From an uncultured Bacteroidales bacterium (lineage in GTDB: Bacteria; Bacteroidota; Bacteroidia; Bacteroidales; Muribaculaceae): a stretch of DNA of 64,000 bases. The notes below the pieces were generated by a model. That model searched no databases. It worked only from the letters and a program-made list of their open reading frames with translations, and was not told the DNA's origin. Where the stretch lies: NCBI GenBank assembly GCA_902792895.1, contig CADBBK010000005.1:1-64000 (forward strand), read 5' to 3'. Shown here in pieces: positions 9,243 to 18,735 of the stretch. A program made the position numbers and the translations under genes. Position 1 is the stretch's first letter. The number at the start of each line of letters is the position of its first letter.

Positions 9243-10916
9243 ATGATGTTAGACTTACTATTTGAAACCAGTTGGGAAGTCTGCAACAAGGTCGGTGGCA
9301 TCTACGCCGTTCTCTCGACCAAGGCCAAGACTCTCCATCAACACTATAAAGATAACCTGATTTTCATCGGTCCTGACATCTGGACCGAGGATAACCCGTC
9401 TCCGACCTTTGTCGAGACGCGCACTCCTCTTGCCGCATGGCTTCGCAAGGCGAAACTGCCCGAAGGGATGCAGGTGAGGGTAGGGCGCTGGGATATCCCC
9501 GGCAAACCCATTGCTGTGCTGGTGACTTTCGGGTCGCTCTACATCTACAAGGATGCCCTCTATGCCGATATGTGGAACCGCTACCGCGTGGATTCCCTTC
9601 ACGGCTATGGCGACTATGATGAGTCGTGCATGTTTGCCTATGCCGCTGCCATTGTCATCGAGAGCATTGTCAAGTGGAAAAATGACTCCAAGTTGAAGGT
9701 CGTTGCCCACTTCGATGAGTGGACGACGGGCATGGGACTGCTCTATGTCAAGACCCATCTGCCTCAGGTGGCTACAGTGTTCACAACCCATGCCACGAGC
9801 ATTGGCCGCAGCATCTGCGGTAACGGCAAGCCGTTGTATGACTATATGCAGGGCTACAATGGTGATCAGATGGCGTCAGAACTCAACATGCAGTCCAAGC
9901 ACTCGCTGGAGAAGGCCGCAGCCCATGCCGCTGATTCATTCACTACGGTGAGTGATGTCACTGCTCGGGAGTGCCGACAGCTGCTGGAGCGTTATCCCAT
10001 GGTAACGCCCAACGGCTTTGAACAGAACTATGTCCCCAAGGGCGCTAAGTTCAACGCCAAACGGACGGCCGCACGTCACCAGATTCTGAAAGTGGCGTCT
10101 TGTCTTACAGGACAACATTATGCCGACGACACGTTGATTGTCGCCACTTCAGGACGCCTGGAGATGCGCAACAAGGGCATCGATATGTATCTGGATTCCG
10201 TTGCCTCGCTGCGTAATTCACTCAAGTTTGTATCGAGCAAGGATCGCAAGGTGGTCGCACTCGTGCTTGTGCCCGCCTGGATGAAGTCGCCTCGCGCCGA
10301 CCTGATTGAGAATCTGCATGCCGACAATCATCACCGCCTCTTTGACCCGGTTATCACCCATCACCTCCACAACCAGGACAGTGATCCCATCTATAACCGC
10401 ATCAATGCGCTGGGGTTCCACAACGAGCCCAACGACAAGGTGACCATCATTGACGTGCCTTGTTACCTGAACGGGAACGACGGCATTTTCAACATGACCT
10501 ATTATGACCTGTTGGCAGGACTTGATGCTGCAGTGTTCCCGTCCTATTATGAGCCGTGGGGCTACACTCCGCTCGAGAGTGCCGCCTTTGGCGTTCCCAC
10601 CATCACAACCGATCTGGCTGGCTTTGGCCAGTGGGTGCTCGACCGTTTCGGTGATGACTCTGACCGTTACGGCGTAAAGGTGCTCCACCGCACCGACAGC
10701 AACTACGAAGAGAACTTCAGGGCTATCGCAATGAGCATGATGAACTTGTATGTGATGAGCGATAAGGACAATCGCGCTATCCGCAATGCCAACCGAACGA
10801 CCAGCAAGGCTGCCTCGTGGGACAACTTCATCGCCTGCTATGACGAGGCTTACAGCCAAGCCCTCGACAAGGCTGCCCAGCGCATGAAAAACAGAAAATC
10901 AAACAAAACATCATAA
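9243..10916 (+). CDS. Glycogen synthase, GT3 (eukaryote-like) type
   Basis: Glycosyltransferase of 557 residues that extends alpha-1,4-glucan chains. The N terminus FETSWEVCNKVGGIYAVL and the C-terminal motif SYYEPWGYTPLESAAFG followed by TDLAGFGQW are those of GT3 glycogen synthases, the family of animal and fungal enzymes, rather than the GT5 GlgA of E. coli. GT3 enzymes use UDP-glucose in eukaryotes; the donor here cannot be read. Two adjacent ATGs (9243, 9246) could start it. It is followed after 15 nt by the phosphorylase, so synthesis and breakdown are probably cotranscribed. Confidence 0.9.
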   Translation: MMLDLLFETSWEVCNKVGGIYAVLSTKAKTLHQHYKDNLIFIGPDIWTEDNPSPTFVETRTPLAAWLRKAKLPEGMQVRVGRWDIPGKPIAVLVTFGSLYIYKDALYADMWNRYRVDSLHGYGDYDESCMFAYAAAIVIESIVKWKNDSKLKVVAHFDEWTTGMGLLYVKTHLPQVATVFTTHATSIGRSICGNGKPLYDYMQGYNGDQMASELNMQSKHSLEKAAAHAADSFTTVSDVTARECRQLLERYPMVTPNGFEQNYVPKGAKFNAKRTAARHQILKVASCLTGQHYADDTLIVATSGRLEMRNKGIDMYLDSVASLRNSLKFVSSKDRKVVALVLVPAWMKSPRADLIENLHADNHHRLFDPVITHHLHNQDSDPIYNRINALGFHNEPNDKVTIIDVPCYLNGNDGIFNMTYYDLLAGLDAAVFPSYYEPWGYTPLESAAFGVPTITTDLAGFGQWVLDRFGDDSDRYGVKVLHRTDSNYEENFRAIAMSMMNLYVMSDKDNRAIRNANRTTSKAASWDNFIACYDEAYSQALDKAAQRMKNRKSNKTS

Positions 10917-10931
10917 CTACAAAGTACAATT

Positions 10932-13484
10932 ATGAAATTTCAAGCAAGCAACAGCAATGATCCTCAGTGGAGGACCATCACTGTAAAGTCCGAGCTTCCT
11001 GGTAAGCTCAGCAAACTCAACGAACTGTCACGCAACCTGTGGTGGGCATGGAACACCGAGGGCAAAACCCTGTTCCATGACCTGGACCGCGATACCTGGC
11101 GTGCCACCAGTGAAAACCCCGTGAAGATGCTCCAGCGACTTTCCAACGAGAAAATCGCCGCTATCCAGGCCGACCCGGCAATGATGGCGCGCATCGATAG
11201 CACTTATGAGCTCTATAAGGAATATATGAAGAAGCCCTTGCGCACCGACATTCCCTCGATTGCCTACTTCAGCATGGAATACGGTCTGTGCAACGCCATC
11301 AAGATTTATTCTGGTGGTTTGGGCATCCTCGCCGGCGACTATGTCAAGGAGGCCAGCGACCGCTGCGTGAACATGACTGCCGTGGGCTTCCTCTATCGTT
11401 ACGGTTACTTTACCCAGACCCTCTCGATGGACGGCCAGCAGATTGCCAACTACGAGGCTCAGAACTTCAACCAGCTGCCCATCGAGCCGGTATTGGACGA
11501 GAATGGACGCCAGCTGGTTCATGAGGTACCCTATCCTGGACGTACCATCTATGCCAACGTGTGGAAGGCCAATGTGGGTCGCGTTACCCTCTACCTGCTC
11601 GATACCGACATGGAACTTAACAGCGAGTATGACCGCGAAATCACCCACAAGCTCTACGGTGGCGAATGGGAGAACCGCATCAAGCAGGAGTATTTGCTCG
11701 GCATCGGCGGCGTGTTGCTGCTCAAGCGACTGGGCATCGAGGCCGACATCTATCACTGCAATGAGGGCCACGCCGCACTGCTCAACCTGCAGCGCTTGGT
11801 GGACTATGTGCAGGAGAAGGGTATGGGCTTCAACGAGGCTCTTGAGGTCGTTCGCGCTACCTCGCTCTACACCGTTCACACTCCCGTGCCCGCCGGCCAC
11901 GACTACTTCGACGAGGAACTCTTCGGCAAGTACATGGGTGAATACCCCGAGCGTCTGGGCATCAGCTGGCAGGAACTCATGGACATGGGCCGTGAGAATC
12001 CCGGCAGCAACGAGCGTTTCTGCATGAGTACATTTGCCTTGAACACCACTCAGGAGAGCAACGGCGTGAGCTGGCTCCACGGTGAAGTGTCCAAGAAGAT
12101 GTTTGCCCCCATTTGGAAGGGCTATGCCCCCGAGGAGTCTCATGTGGGTTACGTCACCAATGGCGTGCACATGCCCACCTGGGCCGCCAGCGAGTGGAAG
12201 GTGTTCTACAAGCAGGTGCTGGGCGATGACTTCCTCGAGCATCAGGAGTTGGAATCCTCTTGGGCTCCCCTGATGAATGTCCCCGACGAGAAGATTTGGG
12301 AAATGCGCATGACCTTGAAGCAGAAGTTCATCCGCTTCGTGAAACGCGACTTCAAGGAGAGCTGGCTCAAGAACCAGGGCGATCCCACCCGCATTGCCAA
12401 CATTGTCGATAAGATCAACCCCGATGCACTGCTCATCGGTTTCGCACGCCGCTTTGCCACCTACAAGCGTGCCCACCTCATTTTCAATGACTTGGATCGC
12501 CTCAAGAAGATTGTCAACGACGAGCGTTATCCCGTGCAGTTCATCTTCGCCGGTAAGGCACACCCTGCCGACGGTGCCGGCCAGGGCCTGATCAAGCGCA
12601 TCATCGAAATCAGCAAGATGCCGGAGTTCCTGGGCAAGGTCATCTTCCTCGAGAACTATGACATGACGCTGTCCAAGCGACTCATCACCGGTGTTGACGT
12701 ATGGCTCAACACCCCGACTCGTCCCCTCGAGGCATCGGGTACCTCTGGCGAGAAGGCCGAGATGAACGGTCTGCTCAACTTCTCGGTACTTGATGGCTGG
12801 TGGTATGAGGGTTATCGCGAGGGTGCCGGCTGGGCATTGACCAGCAAGCGTACCTACACCGAGCAGGCTCAACAGGATAAACTCGACTCGGCCACCATCT
12901 ATTCGATGCTTGAGAACGAGATTATCCCCCTCTACTTTGCCAAGAACAGCAAGGGTTATTCTCCCGAGTGGATTCAGTACATCAAGAACTCCATGGTTCA
13001 CATCGCGCCCAACTACACCATGTCGCGCATGATGAGGGACTATTTCGTCAAGTTCTACTGCCCGCAGGCCAAGCGCGCTGCCGAGTTGAAGGCCGACAAT
13101 TATGCCCTCGCCAAGAAGATCGTTGCTTGGAAGGAGAATGTTGCCGCCCGTTGGGACGATGTACAGCTCGTGGGTGAAATCATGGGCAACCGTGAGGCTA
13201 TCGCCAGTGGCAATGCCGATATCGACGTTACCATGCGTCTCGACACCGCTGGTTTGGGCCAGGATGTGAAACTCGAACTGGTGGTTTACCGTGAGGATGA
13301 TAACCAGTCGCAGTTCTATCGCAAGGCCGCCTTCGAGGTTGTTGGACAGGATGGTGACGTAGTGACTTACAACTGCAAGGTGCCCTTCCACGAGAACGGT
13401 GTCTTCCGCTACGCCTACCGTGCCTATCCCTGGAACGACCTGCTGCCTCACCGCCAGGACTTCGCCTACCTCAAGTGGTTCTAA
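10932..13484 (+). CDS. glgP: Alpha-glucan (glycogen/maltodextrin) phosphorylase
   Basis: Cytosolic GT35 enzyme of 850 residues releasing glucose-1-phosphate from glycogen or maltodextrin. The N-terminal part ([14 protein letters not shown]) is the DUF3417-type domain of the short alpha-glucan phosphorylase subfamily. The centre has [24 protein letters not shown] and [13 protein letters not shown]. The pyridoxal-phosphate site is [14 protein letters not shown] with the lysine at 608. The last 100 residues are a beta-rich extension. It directly follows the synthase and is closed by a terminator at 13514-13548. Confidence 0.94.
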   Translation: MKFQASNSNDPQWRTITVKSELPGKLSKLNELSRNLWWAWNTEGKTLFHDLDRDTWRATSENPVKMLQRLSNEKIAAIQADPAMMARIDSTYELYKEYMKKPLRTDIPSIAYFSMEYGLCNAIKIYSGGLGILAGDYVKEASDRCVNMTAVGFLYRYGYFTQTLSMDGQQIANYEAQNFNQLPIEPVLDENGRQLVHEVPYPGRTIYANVWKANVGRVTLYLLDTDMELNSEYDREITHKLYGGEWENRIKQEYLLGIGGVLLLKRLGIEADIYHCNEGHAALLNLQRLVDYVQEKGMGFNEALEVVRATSLYTVHTPVPAGHDYFDEELFGKYMGEYPERLGISWQELMDMGRENPGSNERFCMSTFALNTTQESNGVSWLHGEVSKKMFAPIWKGYAPEESHVGYVTNGVHMPTWAASEWKVFYKQVLGDDFLEHQELESSWAPLMNVPDEKIWEMRMTLKQKFIRFVKRDFKESWLKNQGDPTRIANIVDKINPDALLIGFARRFATYKRAHLIFNDLDRLKKIVNDERYPVQFIFAGKAHPADGAGQGLIKRIIEISKMPEFLGKVIFLENYDMTLSKRLITGVDVWLNTPTRPLEASGTSGEKAEMNGLLNFSVLDGWWYEGYREGAGWALTSKRTYTEQAQQDKLDSATIYSMLENEIIPLYFAKNSKGYSPEWIQYIKNSMVHIAPNYTMSRMMRDYFVKFYCPQAKRAAELKADNYALAKKIVAWKENVAARWDDVQLVGEIMGNREAIASGNADIDVTMRLDTAGLGQDVKLELVVYREDDNQSQFYRKAAFEVVGQDGDVVTYNCKVPFHENGVFRYAYRAYPWNDLLPHRQDFAYLKWF

Positions 13485-13513
13485 ACCGAGAGCCATCACC
13501 CTTCTATAACGCT

Positions 13514-13548
13514 GCTGCCCGCCTGACCGTCACGGTCCCGCGGGCAGC
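13514..13548 (+). terminator. Terminator of the glycogen operon
   Basis: A perfect 9-bp stem (GCTGCCCGC / GCGGGCAGC) with a 17-nt loop is followed by CGTGTTTTATCCCTTTT, 29 nt after the phosphorylase stop. Confidence 0.8.
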
Positions 13549-13574
13549 CGTGTTTTATCCCTTTTAGAAACACC

Positions 13575-13680
13575 TCTCCATCCCCCTCCAGTCCCTCCAG
13601 GATGTCAGGTCCATCCAGTTAGTCCAGTCCCCTCCAGTTCCTCCAGGATGTCCAGTCCCTCCAGCGTCTCCATCCCCTCT
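13575..13680. repeat. Degenerate CCTCCAGT-type short repeats
   Basis: About ten spaced copies of words like CCCTCCAGT and CTCCAGGATGTC fill this C/T-rich stretch. The minus-strand frame through it encodes Gly/Trp/Asp-rich low-complexity sequence that I do not believe is a gene. Confidence 0.65.
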
Positions 13681-13713
13681 CATAATCAATAATCTTAAAA
13701 AAAAGGTTTTTTG

Positions 13714-13745
13714 TTTGTCATTCCGCTTGACATGCATTACCTTTG
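13714..13745 (+). promoter_or_regulatory. Promoter of the tamB-tamL operon
   Basis: TTTG (13714-13717), a 20-nt spacer, and TACCTTTG (13738-13745) match the Bacteroidetes primary promoter exactly, 73 nt upstream of the tamB start. Confidence 0.83.
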
Positions 13746-13818
13746 CCATTTAATATGTATTACTGGGCTTTTTCTGCGGCAATGCCATGGAGGCGCCCGT
13801 GAGACTGGCAACTGAACG

Positions 13819-16800
13819 ATGTTTGGCAAAAAGGGAAATATGTTCTCCAAGATCGCTGCCTGGGTGGGTAGTGGACTCTTGGGCATGGTGGCGACGCTGC
13901 CCTTTGCTGCATATATCCCTTGGGTGCAGAACAAGGCGGCCGACATAGCTGCCGAGTATGCCAGCAAGAAGACCGGCATGGACATCAGCGTGGGCGACGT
14001 GAGCGTGAAGTTCCCGCTTGACGTGACGGCTACCGATATCCAGGTGATCGACCAGAACGGTGACACCTTGTTCAAGGCCGACGAGGTAAAGGGAAACGTG
14101 AAACCCAAGCCACTCTTGGACAAGAAGGTAGAAGTCGAGAACGCCTCGCTCAAGGGCGCCAAGAGCCAGATCAAGTCCGACGACGGCTCGATGGATCTCG
14201 ACGTGGATGTGGATGATGCCAAAATCGATGCCACGTCGGTGGACCTGAACAACAACAAGGTGGACGTGGGCAATGCCTCGCTCAAGGGCGGCAAGGCCAA
14301 GATGAGCTACAAGCCGGAGAAGAAGAAACCTGAGCCCAACAAGGAACCCAGCAAACCATGGAAAGTCAATGCCAAGAAGGTCACTGCCGATGATGTGGAC
14401 TTCAAGATGGACATGAAACCCACCGTCGACAACCTGGATGCCAAGGTGGGCCATGCCGAGGCCAAGGATGTCAAGGTGGATACGGGAGAGAAGACCGTTG
14501 ACGTGGGTGAGCTCGATGTAGATAATGCTGATGTGAAGTATGAGCACCCCAGCGAGAAGGATGCCAAGCAATACCGCAAGGACCATCCCATGCCCAAGGA
14601 TACTCCCAAGAACAAGGATGACGACAAGCCCTGGAAGGTCAAGGCCGACAAGGTGCGCCTGAACAACAGCAAGGGAAAGTATTCTCAGACGGGCAAAAAG
14701 CCCAACAAGCCGGGCACCACGCTTGATCCCGACAACATCGATGTTGAGGATGTGAACGCTGCCATCGACAACTTTGAGTATGACGGCGACAACCTCAAGG
14801 TGCCCGTCAAGCACCTCTCTGGTAAGGAGCGCAGCGGTCTGCAGGTCAAGGATGCCAGCGGCACCGTGAGCAAGGACAAGAATGGCTTGGACCTCAACGA
14901 CATGAAGCTCAAGACCAAGGGTAGCGACATCAAGCTCGATGCCCATGTCGATCAGGATATGCTTGATGGCAAGCCCAACGGCAAGGCCACTATCGACACC
15001 GACAGCAAAATCGACCTCAATGAGGTCGAGAAGCTTGTCCCCGAGGCGCGCAAGGCCCTCAAGGACCTGCCCCACAACAAGCCGTTGAAGATCAAGGCCA
15101 GGGCACGTGGCAACGATAAGCGCCTCGACATCCATTCGCTGGATGCCGACGTGCCCGGCGTGGGCCGCGTCAAGGGCAAGGGCACGATTTATAATCCCAC
15201 CGATATGGACCGTATGAAGGCCGATCTCGATACCGAGGTGGACCTGCGTGATCCGAGTGTCCTCAACAAGATGCTGGGACTGAAAGACGTCAAGCTCCCG
15301 CCCATGAAGATGAGCGGCAAGATCAACAAGGAGGGCTGCAAGTGGATTGCCCGCAATCTGCGCATCTCGACGGGCGGTGGCTCGATGAGGGGCGATGGCT
15401 ACTACGACGTGTGCAACGAGAACTACGACGTGGATGCCTCGTTCAACAACTTCCCCGTCAAGTCGTTCTTGCCTGATTATGACGTCCGCAACCTGACGGG
15501 TAGCGTCAATGCCCGTGGGCATGGCTTTGACTTCACCGATTGCGGTTCCACTTGGACCGATGCCACTGTCAACCTCGCCAGCGTGCGCTATAACGGTAAC
15601 CACTACGGCAACATCCGCGCCCGTGGCAAACTGCGCGGTGGCTATGCCGACGTGTATGCTGCCAGCGCCAATAAGGGTTGCGACTTTGATGCCAATGCCC
15701 ATGGCACCATCTGCAACGACCACTACGTCTTCACTGCCGACGGCAATATTCGCGATTTGGACCTCCACCGCCTGGGTATGTACAACGGTCAGTGTGCTGG
15801 CTCGACTCGTCTGCACGCCGAGGGTGACATCAACCTGCGCACCCAGGTGTGGGATGCCGACCTCACGCTGCACGATATCGACTGGCGCCTTGACAGCAGC
15901 CTGCTCGTGGCCGATGATGCACATGCAACGCTGCATAGCACCCCGTGGGTAACCTGCATCACGGTCGAGAACGAGGACAATTATGCCCACTTGAATGCAC
16001 CCAGTGCCATGATGCCGCTGATCGAGGACTTCCAGAAGACCGCTACCGAGTTCCAGCGCCAGTACAACGACCGCTCCCTTGACGTCGAGCGACTCAAGGA
16101 GCCCATGCCGCGCTTCAACTTCGACATGCACATGGGCGCCGATGGTCTCGTGCAGCGCTATCTGCAGCAGTACGAGGTAGACTTCCGCAACGTCAGCTGC
16201 GAGGTGAACCGCGACAGCAGCATCTATGTTGATGGCCGCGCCCACGGCATCAGTTATGGCACGACCAACATCGACACCATCACCATCCATGCCAACGAAC
16301 TTAATAATAAGTACCTTGCTTTCAATGCCCACATGGGCAACCGACCGGGTACTTGGGACGACTTTGCACAGGTTGATATCGAGGGCGGTCTCAAGGGGCC
16401 TGCACTCGACTTCATGCTGCATCAGCAGAACATCAAGCATGAGACGGGCTACCGGCTGGGCGTGAATGCTCGACTGGCCGACGATGAGGTGCGTATGCGC
16501 CTCTTCGGCAAGGATCCTGTTATCGGCTATCGGCATTGGACCTTCAACGAGGACAATCATGTGAATGTGGATTACCGCACGCGCATGATTGATGCCAACC
16601 TGATGCTCAAGAGCGACAGCAGCAGTGTCACCCTGTTGACCACACGACTGCCTGGAGAAAATACCGAGAATGTGAAACTGGGCATTGAGAACCTGCGCCT
16701 GCAGGAGTGGACACAGATTGTACCGGCCTTGAGCAATACCAGCGGTACCCTTAATGCCGACGTGGACATCAACTGGGATGGAGCCAATGCCGACGGTGAA

Positions 16801-18735
16801 GGCATCATCGACATCAAGGACTTTGTATATAACGGCAAGCCCGAGGGCGATGTCAAACTCAATGCCGACTTTGACTTCGACCCGGCAACTGCTGCCACAC
16901 GTCTGACGGCCAACCTCATGCTCGATGACAAGGAGGCCATCACCGTACAGGGCTCGCTCAACGATGCCACGGCAGCCACACCGCTCAACATGGAGGCCCG
17001 CTTCAACCGCTTCCCGCTCACGCGTGCCAATGCGTTTATCCCGGGCAACTACATCTGGCTTGAGGGCTATGCTGTAGGCAATGTAGCCATCAGCGGAACG
17101 ACCGACAATCCGCACGTCCACGGCTTCCTGACGGCCGATTCGGCTACCGTCAACCTGCCTCGTTACGGCAGTTCCCTGAGGCTCTCTGGTGACCGCATCC
17201 CCATTGACGACAACGTCATTACGTTCACTGATTATAAACTCATTGGCGCCAACCGCAGCCCTGTCACTCTGAACGGTCATGTTGACCTGCGTGACATCGA
17301 TAAAATGGCCATCGACCTCAAGGCCACCGGCCGCGAGGTGCAGTTCATGGACAGCAAGCAGGATGAAATGACGCAGATCTTCGGCAAGGGACTGGCCGAC
17401 ATCAATGCCACGGTCAAGACCTATGGCGACATGATGAGCGTCAGGGCCGATGCCACGCTGCTTAGCGGTTCCAATATCACCTATTTGATGAAAAATGACA
17501 TCACCCAGCTCTCGACCGCTGTCGATGAGAATATGGTGACCTTCACCGATTTCAACAATACTGCTGAAGGCCAGACCATCCTCGTCACGGGACGCGGTAG
17601 CAGCGCCAACAGCATCATCGTCAACCTCAATGTCGAGCAGGGTGCCAAGATCAATGCCTTCCTCTCGGAGGACGGACAGAACCGCGCTACCATTGACGGC
17701 AATGGACGCCTCAAGTACTGGCTTGACTTCGCCGGACGCGACAACCTGACGGGCTCCTACATCATCGAGAGCGGCAATGTGCGTTACACGCCGCCACTCA
17801 TCGCCCAGAAGAATTTCAACATCAACAGCGGCAGTTCCATCACTTGGACTGGCGACATGCTCAACCCGCAGCTCAACATCAAGGGCACCGAGCATGTCAA
17901 GACCAGTGTTACCAGTGAGAATGAGGGTACGCGTCTTGTCGAGTTCATCATTGATGCCTCAGTGGGAGGCACGCTCTCGAGCATTGACTTGGGCTTTGAC
18001 CTCAACAGTGAGAGCGACATGACCGTGAAGAACGAGTTGCAGTCCATGAGTGACAACCAGCGCTCACAGGCAGCCATCAACCTGCTGCTTTACAATACCT
18101 ACTCGGGCACCAACAGCGCAGGCAATATCAATAACCTGTCGGCTTCGTCGGCACTGTTCTCGTTCCTGCAGTCGCAGCTCAACACCTGGGCGGCTCAAAC
18201 CCTGCCTGGCGTGGACCTTTCCTTCGGCATCAACCAGTATGTGGGCGCCCGCAGTGGCGGCACCGAGACCAGCTACAGTTACCGCCTGGCTAAGACGCTG
18301 TTCAACGACCGCTTCAAGATTGTCGTGGGTGGCGAGTACAATACCGAGGCTGCTGCCCAGGAGGATGTCGCCAACAACCTGTTCAGTGACATTTCGTTGG
18401 AGTATTACCTGAGCAATTCCGGTAACCGCTACTTGAAACTCTTCCGCCACTCGAGTTACGAGAATGTGCTCGAGGGCCAGGTTGTCGAGACGGGTGTGGC
18501 CTATGTGCTCAAGCGCAAGCTCACCAACCTCAAGAACCTCTTCAAGTTCAAGCACTCACGTGAGTACCTGTTGCGTGATTCGTTGGAGAAGGCCCGCAAG
18601 GCCGAACTCAAACTGCAGGAAGGTGCCATCGACGCCATGTCCAAGTCACAGCAGCCCGAGCAGACGTTCACCGTGCCCCTCGACGACAAGGGCATCGATA
18701 AACCCACCGTAAACCGTAGAGAAGATGATGATTAG
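13819..18735 (+). CDS. tamB: TamB-like translocation and assembly / lipid-transfer protein
   Basis: Very large (1,638 residues) inner-membrane-anchored periplasmic protein of the TamB/AsmA-like family, thought to bridge inner and outer membranes. One N-terminal TM helix (about 10-32) is followed by a long beta-rich periplasmic part. The C-terminal region has the DUF490/TamB signature (GSYIIESGNVRYTPPL, FNINSGSSITWTGD, LLLYNTYSG). A Lys/Asp/Pro-rich low-complexity stretch around residues 165-320 (KKKPEPNKEPSKPW, MPKDTPKNKDDDKPW) is unusual. The reading frame overlaps tamL by 11 bp, so the two are translationally coupled. ATG 13819 or 13843 could start it. Confidence 0.9.
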   Translation: MFGKKGNMFSKIAAWVGSGLLGMVATLPFAAYIPWVQNKAADIAAEYASKKTGMDISVGDVSVKFPLDVTATDIQVIDQNGDTLFKADEVKGNVKPKPLLDKKVEVENASLKGAKSQIKSDDGSMDLDVDVDDAKIDATSVDLNNNKVDVGNASLKGGKAKMSYKPEKKKPEPNKEPSKPWKVNAKKVTADDVDFKMDMKPTVDNLDAKVGHAEAKDVKVDTGEKTVDVGELDVDNADVKYEHPSEKDAKQYRKDHPMPKDTPKNKDDDKPWKVKADKVRLNNSKGKYSQTGKKPNKPGTTLDPDNIDVEDVNAAIDNFEYDGDNLKVPVKHLSGKERSGLQVKDASGTVSKDKNGLDLNDMKLKTKGSDIKLDAHVDQDMLDGKPNGKATIDTDSKIDLNEVEKLVPEARKALKDLPHNKPLKIKARARGNDKRLDIHSLDADVPGVGRVKGKGTIYNPTDMDRMKADLDTEVDLRDPSVLNKMLGLKDVKLPPMKMSGKINKEGCKWIARNLRISTGGGSMRGDGYYDVCNENYDVDASFNNFPVKSFLPDYDVRNLTGSVNARGHGFDFTDCGSTWTDATVNLASVRYNGNHYGNIRARGKLRGGYADVYAASANKGCDFDANAHGTICNDHYVFTADGNIRDLDLHRLGMYNGQCAGSTRLHAEGDINLRTQVWDADLTLHDIDWRLDSSLLVADDAHATLHSTPWVTCITVENEDNYAHLNAPSAMMPLIEDFQKTATEFQRQYNDRSLDVERLKEPMPRFNFDMHMGADGLVQRYLQQYEVDFRNVSCEVNRDSSIYVDGRAHGISYGTTNIDTITIHANELNNKYLAFNAHMGNRPGTWDDFAQVDIEGGLKGPALDFMLHQQNIKHETGYRLGVNARLADDEVRMRLFGKDPVIGYRHWTFNEDNHVNVDYRTRMIDANLMLKSDSSSVTLLTTRLPGENTENVKLGIENLRLQEWTQIVPALSNTSGTLNADVDINWDGANADGEGIIDIKDFVYNGKPEGDVKLNADFDFDPATAATRLTANLMLDDKEAITVQGSLNDATAATPLNMEARFNRFPLTRANAFIPGNYIWLEGYAVGNVAISGTTDNPHVHGFLTADSATVNLPRYGSSLRLSGDRIPIDDNVITFTDYKLIGANRSPVTLNGHVDLRDIDKMAIDLKATGREVQFMDSKQDEMTQIFGKGLADINATVKTYGDMMSVRADATLLSGSNITYLMKNDITQLSTAVDENMVTFTDFNNTAEGQTILVTGRGSSANSIIVNLNVEQGAKINAFLSEDGQNRATIDGNGRLKYWLDFAGRDNLTGSYIIESGNVRYTPPLIAQKNFNINSGSSITWTGDMLNPQLNIKGTEHVKTSVTSENEGTRLVEFIIDASVGGTLSSIDLGFDLNSESDMTVKNELQSMSDNQRSQAAINLLLYNTYSGTNSAGNINNLSASSALFSFLQSQLNTWAAQTLPGVDLSFGINQYVGARSGGTETSYSYRLAKTLFNDRFKIVVGGEYNTEAAAQEDVANNLFSDISLEYYLSNSGNRYLKLFRHSSYENVLEGQVVETGVAYVLKRKLTNLKNLFKFKHSREYLLRDSLEKARKAELKLQEGAIDAMSKSQQPEQTFTVPLDDKGIDKPTVNRREDDD

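Noticed and set aside
11028..13499. 823-codon minus-strand frame across the phosphorylase
   Set aside because: Antisense shadow of the GT35 gene with no independent support such as promoter or domain.
13564..13749. Minus-strand ORF encoding Gly/Trp/Asp-rich repeats
   Set aside because: It is a translation of the degenerate C/T repeat and lacks any protein-like feature.
13750..17895. 1,381-codon open frame on the minus strand across tamB
   Set aside because: It lies fully antisense to a clear TamB gene, shows no recognisable motif and reflects the codon bias of the real gene.
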